NCBI GenBank assembly: GCA_009777535.1
Contig: WRLP01000015.1
Span: 1-62,930 of the forward strand
Direction: 5' to 3'
Origin: Treponema sp.
GTDB taxonomy: Bacteria > Spirochaetota > Spirochaetia > Treponematales > Breznakiellaceae
DNA length: 62,930 nucleotides
A model generated the notes under the pieces. It had not been told where the DNA came from, searched no databases, and saw nothing but the letters and a program-made list of their open reading frames with translations. The position numbers were made by a program, and so were the translations under genes. Positions 1 to 8,655 of this stretch are shown here, piece after piece; positions within the stretch are counted from its first letter, which is position 1; the number at the start of each line of letters is the position of its first letter.

Positions 1-183
1 ATACTGCATATATTAACAGGCGGAATTATTGGCAGTCGATGGCTGACAATTCCGAGCCACCTTATAAGCCTGCCTGAAAAACGGCAAGTCCGGCTTAGGC
101 GCTACATAACCATCTTACTATAACGAATCTTTCTGTTTTCCTTTTTTTCTTTCATATTTCACTCCCTGCATTTTTACAAAAAA

Positions 184-223
184 TGTAGCCAAACCTACAC
201 ATCGAAATGTTTTGTAGCCTACA
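184..223. promoter_or_regulatory. Two TGTAG/CTACA palindromes upstream of the RND exporter
   Basis: Two inverted repeats sit close together: TGTAG-N6-CTACA at 184-199 and TGTAG-N1-CTACA at 213-223. They lie 70-110 bases before the exporter start, where a repressor of a TetR or MarR type could bind. The rest of 1-294 holds no gene I can support. The regulator itself is not in the window, so the operator role is inference. Confidence 0.35.
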
Positions 224-294
224 CGACATATTTAATAATACTGTGTGTTGTTTTGTATTTTAAAAGTAGGGTATTTAATGATAAAAGTCAAGTT

Positions 295-2916
295 ATGAAA
301 AAGTTATTTCATCGTCCACATTTAATCGTTGGCATTGTTATTGCAGTTACTGTATTTTTTTGTTTCCAGATTCCCAAACTGAAACTTGACAATAATAACA
401 TGCGTTATTTGCCTGAAGGAAACTATGCCCGGAATATCTCGAATCATATTGATGAAACTTTTGGCGGTCAGGTTATCATTCTTATCGGGCTTGAACGGCC
501 CTATCAATCAGTTTTCGAGAGAGACTTTCTTGAGCGAATTCGGGAATTTGGAAAAGCTGTAGAAACTGTCGAATTTGTTGATGATGTTAATTCGATAATG
601 TCTACGCAGTACATAACGGGCGATAGTGAAAGTATTATTGTTACCAATTTGGTGCCGGACAATTTTTCCGGAACTCGGGAAGATATCGCAGAATTACGCA
701 GGCGTATTGCATCATGGGATGTTTTTCAGGGCGCTCTTGTATCAGATGACCTTTGCGCAACACAGATAATTATCACTCTGGACGTTATGACCGAAGATTC
801 CAGCAAACCGGAAGTAACCAGGAGTCTCTTAAAAATACGTGAATTAGCCCATCAGATGTTTAGTGATGTTGCAGAAGTGTATATCACCGGCCAGCCAGTT
901 ATCAATATAACCATCAATGAAGCAATTCTTACCGATATTCCTATACTGATACCCCTTATAGCCATTGTGCTGTTAGTTGTCATGTTTTTCTCTTTCCGTC
1001 GCTTCGCCTATGTTATCCTGCCGCTTTTGACAGTTGTTATCGCGGTTGTATGGGCTGCCGGTATAGCGGGGCTGCTGGGAATACAACTTTCGATTGTTAC
1101 TATAATCCTGCCTGTAATTCTCCTTGCAGTGGGAAGCGCATACGGTATTCACGTAATTACCCATTATATAAAAGATACTTCGTTTGATACAACATTTACT
1201 GCAGAAGAACACAGTGCCATTATTTTTTCACTTATGAGAAAACTTATAAAACCGGTCTTTCTGGCAGCACTTACCACATTATCCGGTTTTATTTCTTTTT
1301 GTTTTACTCCCATTGTCCCTATTCAGGAATTTGGGTATTGCGGAAGCATTGGAGTGATTACAGCCTTTTCTGTGGCTGTAATTTTTATCCCGGCAATGCT
1401 TTTGATTCGGGTTCCCCGCAGATTTAACACACAAAAAGAAGAACAGGCAGGGGTAAGCAGATTCAGCAGTATTATTACCGGTTTCTTTCTTGGAATAACA
1501 GGGAAAAAAATTACTGTACTGGCGGTTACGATAGCGGTTGTAGGCGTTGCAATATACGGCGTTTCAAAAATTACTGTTGATAATGTATTGGTTGAATATT
1601 TTCGAAATGAAACCGATATAAGCCGCTCTGACCGTTTTGTCAGGGATTTTTTTGGGGGAACTAAAGAGTTAAATCTTGTAATTGAGGCCGATACCACTGA
1701 AGAACTTCTTCACCCTGATGTATTACAAGCGGTAGACAATCTTTCAGTATTCCTAAATACGATTCCGATGGTTGGTAAAGTTGCAGGTTTTACCGACATT
1801 GTCAAACGGATAAATCAAGTATTCAATGCAGGTGAATCTCCTGATGGTTTGCTGCCCAGAGAAAAGCCAACAGCATCGTCTCTACAAACAGACAATTTTG
1901 GATTCGGTACCATAGATGATTTTGGCTTTGATGATTTTAGTTTTAATAATTTTGATTTCAGTGAAGATTTTACTGCAGAATCGCCGGGAATCCAACACAA
2001 TATTTCCCAATACACCATAGAAAATTTAATAATGTTTCTTGATACTGCTGCCGGTATGTCCCCAAACTTGAGCGGTAATGATTTAGTACGTGAACTGCAG
2101 CGCCTGACAAACCATGAAGGCTTGTCTTATTATGAAATTCCGTCGGAGCCGCTCCGTTATGGAATGAATACACAGGAAGAACTTCAAATGTTGATTTCCA
2201 ACTATTTGGTTCTCCTTGCCGGCGGTGATAATTCAGGATATTCCAATGACCCATTGGAACCTACCGCAATCAGAACAATGATACAGCTCCGCACCACCGG
2301 ATATGTAGACACACAAGCTGTTATTGACAAGATTAATTCGTTCATTTATGTGAACTTTCCAGATAATGTAAGAACAATGATTGGCGGCGGTGCAACTTTA
2401 GAAGGAGCAGCAACCGAGCTGATTGTGAATTCTTCAGTAATATCAATTGCCATTTCTGTTCTAATTGTATTTTTGATTCTTGCAATTTCCAACAAATCTA
2501 TAGTTGCGGGAATCATCGGCGCAGTCCCCCTGGCTCTGGCCATCCTGTGCAATTTTGCAATAATGGGTTTTACAGGAATAAAGTTAAACGTAGGAACCGC
2601 TCTATTGGGAAGCCTGACTGTAGGAATCGGCATTGATTATACCATTCATTTTATAGAGTTTTTTAAGCTGGAATACAAGGTCAATAAACAGGATTTTCTT
2701 CGCAGAACATACTTTGGCTGTGGTAAAGCTATCATTACCAATGCCCTGTCTGTAGGCGCTGGTTTTTGGGTGCTCTTGTTTTCCCGTTTCAAAATCATTG
2801 CTGAACTCGGTCTGCTTGCCGGGTTTAGTATGCTTATAACCGCACTGATTAGTCTTACGGTAATACCGGTACTGCTTACCGTTATTAAACCAAAATTCAT
2901 TTACAGGGAGAACTAA
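295..2916 (+). CDS. RND superfamily (MMPL-type) exporter
   Basis: Predicted inner-membrane proton-driven exporter of 873 residues. A single N-terminal membrane segment (about residues 8-28) is followed by a periplasmic loop, a cluster of five membrane segments (about 215-370), a second periplasmic loop and a final cluster of five (about 700-860), the usual two-fold RND/MMPL plan. The motif GIGIDYTIHF opens the second half, with the counterpart VGSAYGIHV in the first. The second loop carries an odd Asp/Phe/Gly-rich stretch (FGFDDFSFNNFDF). The frame is open from a TTG at 253, but I prefer the ATG at 295 because the membrane segment then begins at a normal distance. It is followed after 2 bases by a LolA-like gene and then a barrel gene, suggesting export of lipids or lipoproteins across the periplasm. 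Substrate unknown. Confidence 0.88.
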   Translation: MKKLFHRPHLIVGIVIAVTVFFCFQIPKLKLDNNNMRYLPEGNYARNISNHIDETFGGQVIILIGLERPYQSVFERDFLERIREFGKAVETVEFVDDVNSIMSTQYITGDSESIIVTNLVPDNFSGTREDIAELRRRIASWDVFQGALVSDDLCATQIIITLDVMTEDSSKPEVTRSLLKIRELAHQMFSDVAEVYITGQPVINITINEAILTDIPILIPLIAIVLLVVMFFSFRRFAYVILPLLTVVIAVVWAAGIAGLLGIQLSIVTIILPVILLAVGSAYGIHVITHYIKDTSFDTTFTAEEHSAIIFSLMRKLIKPVFLAALTTLSGFISFCFTPIVPIQEFGYCGSIGVITAFSVAVIFIPAMLLIRVPRRFNTQKEEQAGVSRFSSIITGFFLGITGKKITVLAVTIAVVGVAIYGVSKITVDNVLVEYFRNETDISRSDRFVRDFFGGTKELNLVIEADTTEELLHPDVLQAVDNLSVFLNTIPMVGKVAGFTDIVKRINQVFNAGESPDGLLPREKPTASSLQTDNFGFGTIDDFGFDDFSFNNFDFSEDFTAESPGIQHNISQYTIENLIMFLDTAAGMSPNLSGNDLVRELQRLTNHEGLSYYEIPSEPLRYGMNTQEELQMLISNYLVLLAGGDNSGYSNDPLEPTAIRTMIQLRTTGYVDTQAVIDKINSFIYVNFPDNVRTMIGGGATLEGAATELIVNSSVISIAISVLIVFLILAISNKSIVAGIIGAVPLALAILCNFAIMGFTGIKLNVGTALLGSLTVGIGIDYTIHFIEFFKLEYKVNKQDFLRRTYFGCGKAIITNALSVGAGFWVLLFSRFKIIAELGLLAGFSMLITALISLTVIPVLLTVIKPKFIYREN

Positions 2917-2918
2917 CC

Positions 2919-3725
2919 ATGAAAAGAACAACTATATTGGCAGTATTTTTAATGAGCGCTGTTTTTATGAACACTGCTTTAGCTGGGCATGCTCAGGATG
3001 CCTCGTCTGCTAGCGCAGCCGCTTCCATCATTAATTCTGCAAGGAACCGTATACAGATGGAAACAATGTCTACCCGCTGCCGCATGGTGATTACCACCAG
3101 GAACGGAAATACAACAGAACGGCTTATCGACCAGTATTCAAAAGACGGTCCTGCCGGAGCGCGTACGGTTATTGTTTTTCAGCGTCCCGCCAATGTAGCC
3201 GGTACAAGGTTCCTGACTATGGATAATGCGGCAGGGAATACCGACCAATGGATTTTTTTACCAAGCCTTGGCAGAGTGCGGCGGATTTCCGCTTCGGAAA
3301 GCGGCGGCAGTTTTATGGGGACTGATTTTTCTTATGACGACATCTCGTACGCCGACAGAGATGTTTCTCTCGATACCCATACTCTGTTACGTGAAGAAAC
3401 ACTAAACGGAAGCCTTTGTTATGTCATCCAATCTATCCCGAAAGACAGTTCTTATCAGTATTCAAAAACACTGACATGGATCGATAAAAATAATTTTATA
3501 ATATACAAGGGAGAAATGTATAACCGCCGTGATGAATTGGTAAAAGTAATGGAAATGTCCGACCTCAGAGATATACAGGGACGTTTTACACCTATGCAAA
3601 CTACCATGTCCACAGTTGGAGCAGGAACTTTAACAACCATTTTTATGGAAATTGTTAAATACGATGATCCGATTCCCGAATCGGTTTTTACCACAGCATA
3701 TCTTGAAACAGGAAGAACAAGGTGA
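2919..3725 (+). CDS. LolA-like outer membrane lipoprotein-sorting protein
   Basis: Periplasmic carrier of 268 residues. It begins with a signal peptide (MKRTTILAVF, cleavage near ALAGHA), then a LolA/LolB-like fold of the family annotated 'outer membrane lipoprotein-sorting protein': a start region with MSTRCRMVITT, a central QWIFLPSLGRVRRI stretch and the conserved GTDFSYDDI segment. A good ribosome site (AGGGAG) precedes the ATG, and the gene starts 2 bases after the exporter stop. Known members of this family are often encoded beside MMPL exporters, so it probably carries the hydrophobic substrate from the exporter to the outer membrane. The last four bases overlap the next start (GTGA). 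Confidence 0.85.
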   Translation: MKRTTILAVFLMSAVFMNTALAGHAQDASSASAAASIINSARNRIQMETMSTRCRMVITTRNGNTTERLIDQYSKDGPAGARTVIVFQRPANVAGTRFLTMDNAAGNTDQWIFLPSLGRVRRISASESGGSFMGTDFSYDDISYADRDVSLDTHTLLREETLNGSLCYVIQSIPKDSSYQYSKTLTWIDKNNFIIYKGEMYNRRDELVKVMEMSDLRDIQGRFTPMQTTMSTVGAGTLTTIFMEIVKYDDPIPESVFTTAYLETGRTR

Positions 3726-5179
3726 TAATTAACAGTGCCCGGATTTTGACTTACAAATTTTTAACCACTAACCACACTAACCACCACGAACAAGAAGAAA
3801 AAAAAGAAAGCGTTGCATCAAGGGTTATCGTTGTTCGTGAGGTTCGTGGTAAATTCTTGTTTTTATTATTATTAATTGCAGTATCTTTGCCAGCACAGGA
3901 TTTTGGGTTTGGATTTGATGATGAAGAAACCGGCAATTCAGGCGGTACAGCCGGTTCCTTAAACGTTTCTGTTAGCGGAGAGGCTGCAGCATCAATAGTA
4001 GGTTACATCAATGATTTTTCCGATGGAATCGATCAGGTTCGGCTTGGTGATATATTCACCGGAAAGCTTAACTTTTCAGCACAAACATCCCTTGCAGAGG
4101 GCGTTATCAATTTGAACCTCAATCCCTCATCCTCGCCAATAGGCATTGATGAAGCGTATGTGCGTGTGTATCCTGGCAGTTTAGATATTACAGCCGGGCT
4201 GCGGAAGCTCACCTGGGGTAAAGCCGATAGTTTTGGTCCACTTGATGTAATCAATCCGTTGGATACTTCTGAAATATATACCGTAATGGCGGATCAAAGT
4301 AACCTAATGGGTGTAAAAATCGCCCGCCCCCTTGTCCATATTTCATTCCGGTTCGGGCAGTTCTCCAAGGTTGAAGGGGTGTTTGTGCCTTGGTTCCAAC
4401 CGCATCGCATTGCCGAAACCGGAAGATGGGCCGATTCCCAAATGGGACTACTGACGAATCCGCCAATGCCAGTAACGATAACAGAACCGGATACGACTAC
4501 GCTAAATTATGCGCAAGGGGGAATTAGGTTTACTACTACTATTGGATCATCGGACATCGGAGCACAGTATTACTATGGACGGCTGCCGCAGCCATCTGTA
4601 AGATTTGTTTTCAATCCACCTGATCCAACACCGCAGGTAGATATTTTATATAATCCCTATCACCAGATTGGATTTGATTACGCGCAAGTTTTGTTTGGGT
4701 TTAATACCCGGGCAGAGCTAGCTGCAAACATCACCGAAGATTTAAAAGGCGATGACGGGTCTATATATAATCCCTCTATAGCTTGGTCTTTAGGCTTTGA
4801 CCGGGATATTGTTTGGGGTATAAATCTAAATTTACAAATAAACGAAAGCATCCGTCTCTTTCATGGCAAAACCGGTAGTGATGACCCTATGAGTGTAATG
4901 AGCGGTGATTTTGACATTGAGGGCGGCTTGCCCTTAACCAATACCCGCCTTACCGCAACAGTTTCAAAAAAAATTTTCCGTGATGAACTTGAACTGCGAA
5001 CAGCTGTGGTTTGGGGAATGGAAGACTCCGATTGTGTTATTATGCCGGCACTTATCTGGACGAAAGACGAGATCTGCTTTGCCTTTTCCGGCGGTTTTTT
5101 CGCCGGAAATTCCGAAGGGCAGCTTGGGCAATACCGGGATAATCATTTTCTAAAAGTTTCTTGTACCTATACATTTTAA
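3722..5179 (+). CDS. Putative outer-membrane beta-barrel protein with a repeat-derived N-terminus
   Basis: A 485-residue protein with the look of an outer-membrane barrel: many alternating strands, a Gly/Asp-rich early region and a C-terminal aromatic strand ending KVSCTYTF. It resembles DUF1302-type proteins encoded with MMPL exporters. The GTG start overlaps the preceding stop (GTGA). The first ~40 residues are unusual: they are encoded by a copy of the dispersed palindromic repeat (3761-3852), giving low-complexity NHTNHHEQEEKKE. A proper signal peptide (KFLFLLLLIAVSLPAQ) begins only after it. The in-frame start codons before the hydrophobic core are GTG 3722 and TTG 3746; there is no ATG. 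Either the repeat is translated as a long pre-signal extension, or translation starts at a codon I cannot identify. Confidence 0.72.
   Translation: MIINSARILTYKFLTTNHTNHHEQEEKKESVASRVIVVREVRGKFLFLLLLIAVSLPAQDFGFGFDDEETGNSGGTAGSLNVSVSGEAAASIVGYINDFSDGIDQVRLGDIFTGKLNFSAQTSLAEGVINLNLNPSSSPIGIDEAYVRVYPGSLDITAGLRKLTWGKADSFGPLDVINPLDTSEIYTVMADQSNLMGVKIARPLVHISFRFGQFSKVEGVFVPWFQPHRIAETGRWADSQMGLLTNPPMPVTITEPDTTTLNYAQGGIRFTTTIGSSDIGAQYYYGRLPQPSVRFVFNPPDPTPQVDILYNPYHQIGFDYAQVLFGFNTRAELAANITEDLKGDDGSIYNPSIAWSLGFDRDIVWGINLNLQINESIRLFHGKTGSDDPMSVMSGDFDIEGGLPLTNTRLTATVSKKIFRDELELRTAVVWGMEDSDCVIMPALIWTKDEICFAFSGGFFAGNSEGQLGQYRDNHFLKVSCTYTF
3761..3852. repeat. Dispersed palindromic repeat family A, copy 1 (inside a gene)
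   Basis: The left arm reads ttaaccactaaccacac and the right arm gttcgtgaggttcgtgg; they are imperfectly complementary. The same arms recur at 11369-11512, 48229-48316 and 55605-55680. This copy lies within the open frame of the barrel protein, between its start codon and its signal peptide. The other three copies are intergenic. Confidence 0.8.
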
Positions 5180-5212
5180 AGACGCATGTAAAAACAGTAA
5201 TTTTCGCACGAT

Positions 5213-5249
5213 TTAACATTTCCTTAACAACTTCTTAACAGCGCATAAT
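5213..5249 (+). promoter_or_regulatory. Pho-box-like triple direct repeat with a -10 element
   Basis: TTAACA occurs three times exactly, at 5213-5218, 5224-5229 and 5235-5240, with 5-base spacers, so the period is 11 bases. A -10-like CATAAT follows at 5244-5249. Known PhoP boxes of Bacillus are TTAACA-type repeats with 5-base spacing. An OmpR/PhoB-family response regulator is therefore a plausible activator of the 11-mer repeat genes downstream. Which regulator binds is inference. Confidence 0.6.
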
Positions 5250-5319
5250 ATCAGATTCCTATATTTAGGGCATAACCTGTTGTATTTCAGGTTAACTAAT
5301 TTTTATGGAGGTTTTTATT

Positions 5320-5730
5320 ATGAAAACCAAAAAGGCGATTTTAATTGGACTAATCACAGTATTAGTCACCGGCGGTTCGGTGTTCTGCGTTGAATCTGAA
5401 CAGATTGTACAGGCCCCAATCAGAGAAAATGGCATTGTCAGGGTCTACAGAGCCATTGAAAATGGTGTCGTTTCCGGCTACAGGGCGATTGAGAACGGTG
5501 TTGTTTCCGGCTACAAAGCCATTGAAACTAAATTTGTCAATGCCTTTCTGACCCCAAAGCATAATTCGGCTATAGAAGATGGTGTTACTGTTAGCTACAA
5601 TGCAATTGAAAACGGGGTAGCTGCCGGCGTTAGAGCGGTAGAAGATGCTTTCACGTATGGTGAAAGAGCTGTTGCTGAAGTATTTATGGATACTTCCTTT
5701 GAAGCAACAACTGAATTGCCGGAAGAATAG
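5320..5730 (+). CDS. Exported protein made of 11-residue IENGVVSGY repeats
   Basis: I do not recognise a named function. The ATG at 5320 has a GGAGG ribosome site 8 bases upstream; an in-frame ATG at 5305 lies before that site and is less likely. The 136-residue product starts with a signal peptide (MKTKKAILIGLITVLVTGG). It then has about seven 11-residue units such as ENGVVSGYKAI, ETKFVNAFLTP and EDGVTVSYNAI, and an acidic tail. Eleven-residue repeats with this polarity pattern (charged Glu/Asn, hydrophobic pair, aromatic, Ile) usually form long amphipathic helices that lie on membranes or coil together. The next small gene encodes a non-exported version. Similar YKxIE-type proteins occur, to my memory, in gut Firmicutes. 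It is preceded by the TTAACA repeats. Confidence 0.75.
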   Translation: MKTKKAILIGLITVLVTGGSVFCVESEQIVQAPIRENGIVRVYRAIENGVVSGYRAIENGVVSGYKAIETKFVNAFLTPKHNSAIEDGVTVSYNAIENGVAAGVRAVEDAFTYGERAVAEVFMDTSFEATTELPEE

Positions 5731-5756
5731 GCAAAATATTTTATAGGAGTAAAGTC

Positions 5757-5930
5757 ATGAAGGGAAAAATTGGAACAGTATACAATGCAATTGAAAAAGG
5801 TGTTGTCACAGGCTACAAAGCCGTCGAAAATGGGGTTGTTTCAGCTTATAAATCAGTTGAAGATAAGTTTGTTGATACTTTTTTGGCGTCAAAAAGCGAC
5901 ACACCTGATGAAAAGGGTGAAGATAATTAA
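5757..5930 (+). CDS. Small 11-mer repeat protein, cytoplasmic paralogue
   Basis: A 57-residue protein with the same 11-residue repeat as its neighbour: EKGVVTGYKAV, ENGVVSAYKSV, EDKFVDTFLAS, then an acidic tail. It has a good ribosome site (AGGAG) 6 bases before the ATG and follows the exported paralogue by 26 bases, so the two are probably one transcript ending at the terminator at 5956. It has no signal peptide, so one member of the pair would stay inside the cell and the other be exported. The exact function is unknown. Confidence 0.72.
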   Translation: MKGKIGTVYNAIEKGVVTGYKAVENGVVSAYKSVEDKFVDTFLASKSDTPDEKGEDN

Positions 5931-5955
5931 TGTTTTATCTTAATTATTTGATGAA

Positions 5956-5986
5956 GGCTGTCCAAATAGAATGGGCAGCCTTTTTC
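5956..5986 (+). terminator. Rho-independent terminator after the 11-mer genes
   Basis: A 9-base stem (aggctgtcc with gggcagcct, one G-U pair) closes a 9-base loop and is followed by a T run at 5982-5986. It lies 25 bases after the small gene's stop. Confidence 0.85.
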
Positions 5987-6017
5987 TGCTAAATCCGATA
6001 TAAATAAGATAATTGTT

Positions 6018-8549
6018 ATGAACAGGATATTTATCATTGTCGCACTTCTTGCCATTTCATTTTTTACATTCTCCTGCGCCATATCCAAAGCCATCTATCT
6101 CGGCCGCAATGATCATTCATCAAGAACAGGCTCGCCGCTTTCCACAGAATTTACAAAAGCAGAAAATATTAACGGTATTTTTCCCGAGGCCGTACATATT
6201 AAAACAAGAACACAAACATTTAACACCTATCATTATTATATCCTCAATGACGGCCTTATCTGGTATAAGAGCATAGACTCGCAGCAAGAGCCAAAAGACT
6301 GGACTCTCTTTATGAAAACCGGACTTCCCCATGCCAGAAAACGGGGCTTTATAAAACCAACAGCAATTACAGAAATATCGGCGGATGCCGATGAACTGGC
6401 CGCGCTTTCTTCAGATGGATTTTTATACAGTTATTGTTTTGATAAGACACTTGCCCTTAGAAGTAATGGCTGGCTTGACAAGCAGGGCTGGCCCGAAGCC
6501 GGATATTTTTACTTCGACCGGCGAACCGCAGCTAACCGGTCTTGGGCTTTAGGCAAGCGCAACAGCCATGTGCTCTATTACGAAGATATATTCGGCAACC
6601 AGCACCACAATGGTTCAATGGAAATTGCCACATTTTATGTGCTTTTGGAAAACGGGCAGGAAATATGTTACGGTGATCCCGGCCTGCCCAGTGACTTTTC
6701 GCGTAACTTCATCGGGCCTGAGCGAGGGACATTCAAAGCCATTGCGTTATCGGCAAGCGCCTCGACCATGTTTTTGGTCAATGAAGCCGGTGAAATGTAC
6801 ACCCGCCTTGCCGACTTTGACACTATCGGCTGCGACCCCATGTTTTTCAAGTACACTTATATCCCCTATGCCTCTGATTTATCCGGAACGGATTATTTTT
6901 CCAACCTTAATGAATGGGGACTGCCTTCGGAAGACTGGCGTTCCCAGCCGCGCATACCCTTAGACGGAAAGGCCGCCGTTACCCGCCATATTACCATATT
7001 GCAAAACGGTCAAGGCAATGGCTCACGGGAATTGCGTGTTGCCGGCCTGGATGAAGATGGAAATACCGGTTACTGGTACAAGCCAATTTTTGATGATTCA
7101 TGGGAATTCAAAACAGCGCCCCTGTACATTGATGAGACGGTTTTGATAACGGCTGAAAACAGCGGCACTACAATACAGGGCGAACGGGGACTGTCTTTGG
7201 ATAAATACTATGCAGGTTTCCAGTGGAACGACAATGAAAAAGAAAACAATTGGGAATATCAAATTCCCAACTTCAATATACTTGAAGGCGATTGTGATCT
7301 TATCATTACCTGGCAGGGAGAAACATGCATATTTAAACTTCACCCGCTTGAAATGTGGACGTATCTAAAACGGGACTACCTGCCCGGCAGGACCGGATCA
7401 CCAAAAATGTTCAATGTTACATTGGAAATACCCGATGACGCATTCGATTCATTAAGCGATGCATTTATCCGTCTGCTGACAGAACGATACATGAAAAATA
7501 ACAAAAAATTATACCACTATACTATCGCAGCTACAGACTCCTACATCATAATGCGTGATACTGATAATATTAATTCACTATTATTTTTAACAGTTGAAAA
7601 TATTTCCAATCAGTATTCTGAATTACTTATTGGGCAATATATAGATAATTTTGAGGAAGTACAGCGCTTTTATTCACCGGAACTTACCCTGAAACGGGAT
7701 TCTGATATTACTTTAGATGAACTAAACAGGAAGCTTGCTCTTAACAGGCAATACATGGAAGAATTAAAATATAAAATCCGTGTTCTAAAATGGTCGCAGC
7801 TTACCGTATTCAAATTTAATGCCGGATATATACCCGCACACTATATTGTAAAGATTTCTCCCTTACGCTTTGTCGATGTGCCTAAAATCAGAACAGTGAC
7901 AAGTTATGGGAAAGAGCTGATATTGGCAAACAGCGCTTATATAAATTCAACGGCAAATAGCCGGATTTGGTTATATGAAAAAATTATTGAACTATTGGAA
8001 ACCCGCATTATCTGTTACAATGATTTGCTGGTAACACAAAATAATATAACATTGCCTGCATGGTACTCCGAAAGAATATCGGATTATTGGGACATTGCCG
8101 GTCTTCCCCGTACAATATCAGGGACGTTTTCTTATTTGGATATAACTTTTAAAAATATGGAGATTCCTGCCCATCTGTCCTTTGTTCCACTCCAAACAGA
8201 ACATGACATTTCCGGCTGGTTTCTTGCAATTTCTGACAGCACAGATTTCTCTGTTTTTTTTGCGCCCCGGAACATTTCAAAAATAATCTACTCCCGTAAA
8301 GGTAAAACTCCGCAAGAACGCAGGCTTTCGCTTAGAGGCACTCTGTATATCAATAATGCCGCCAATTCACCGGTCGAAGGTTATATTTTAGAGTCATTTT
8401 TAAGACCATATCAAAAATCATATATGAAGGCATACAGCAAAGAAAAAGGAGAAGGTATTGAAGTAAGAATTACATTCGATGGAAGAACGTTTGAAATAAG
8501 GGAATATCCAATAAGAAGAGACAGACCCCCCATTTTTACAGGTGCTTGA
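6018..8549 (+). CDS. Large lipoprotein of unknown function
   Basis: An 843-residue protein with an N-terminal hydrophobic segment ending in a spirochaete-style lipobox (TFSC, Cys20), so it is probably a lipid-anchored surface or periplasmic protein. I recognise no domain. The N-terminal half is rich in Trp, Tyr and Gly and alternates short strands, as in a propeller or beta-sandwich. The middle (about 470-640) is more helical, with a stretch around LNRKLALNRQYMEELKYKI that could be a short coiled coil. It stands alone between the terminator at 5956 and the dehydrogenase gene, with about 100 bases before the latter. The ribosome site before the ATG is weak. Confidence 0.7.
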   Translation: MNRIFIIVALLAISFFTFSCAISKAIYLGRNDHSSRTGSPLSTEFTKAENINGIFPEAVHIKTRTQTFNTYHYYILNDGLIWYKSIDSQQEPKDWTLFMKTGLPHARKRGFIKPTAITEISADADELAALSSDGFLYSYCFDKTLALRSNGWLDKQGWPEAGYFYFDRRTAANRSWALGKRNSHVLYYEDIFGNQHHNGSMEIATFYVLLENGQEICYGDPGLPSDFSRNFIGPERGTFKAIALSASASTMFLVNEAGEMYTRLADFDTIGCDPMFFKYTYIPYASDLSGTDYFSNLNEWGLPSEDWRSQPRIPLDGKAAVTRHITILQNGQGNGSRELRVAGLDEDGNTGYWYKPIFDDSWEFKTAPLYIDETVLITAENSGTTIQGERGLSLDKYYAGFQWNDNEKENNWEYQIPNFNILEGDCDLIITWQGETCIFKLHPLEMWTYLKRDYLPGRTGSPKMFNVTLEIPDDAFDSLSDAFIRLLTERYMKNNKKLYHYTIAATDSYIIMRDTDNINSLLFLTVENISNQYSELLIGQYIDNFEEVQRFYSPELTLKRDSDITLDELNRKLALNRQYMEELKYKIRVLKWSQLTVFKFNAGYIPAHYIVKISPLRFVDVPKIRTVTSYGKELILANSAYINSTANSRIWLYEKIIELLETRIICYNDLLVTQNNITLPAWYSERISDYWDIAGLPRTISGTFSYLDITFKNMEIPAHLSFVPLQTEHDISGWFLAISDSTDFSVFFAPRNISKIIYSRKGKTPQERRLSLRGTLYINNAANSPVEGYILESFLRPYQKSYMKAYSKEKGEGIEVRITFDGRTFEIREYPIRRDRPPIFTGA

Positions 8550-8655
8550 GGCAGCCTTCCCCCAATTTGACAAATTTAATTTACCATGAGAAAATGTATA
8601 TCTGCGGTGTACTCAATTTGATGCAACAAAACCTAATATCATTTTGGAGGAAAGA

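Noticed and set aside
4-120. Possible tRNA or gene end at the left edge
   Set aside because: No cloverleaf pairing or open frame of note could be traced there.
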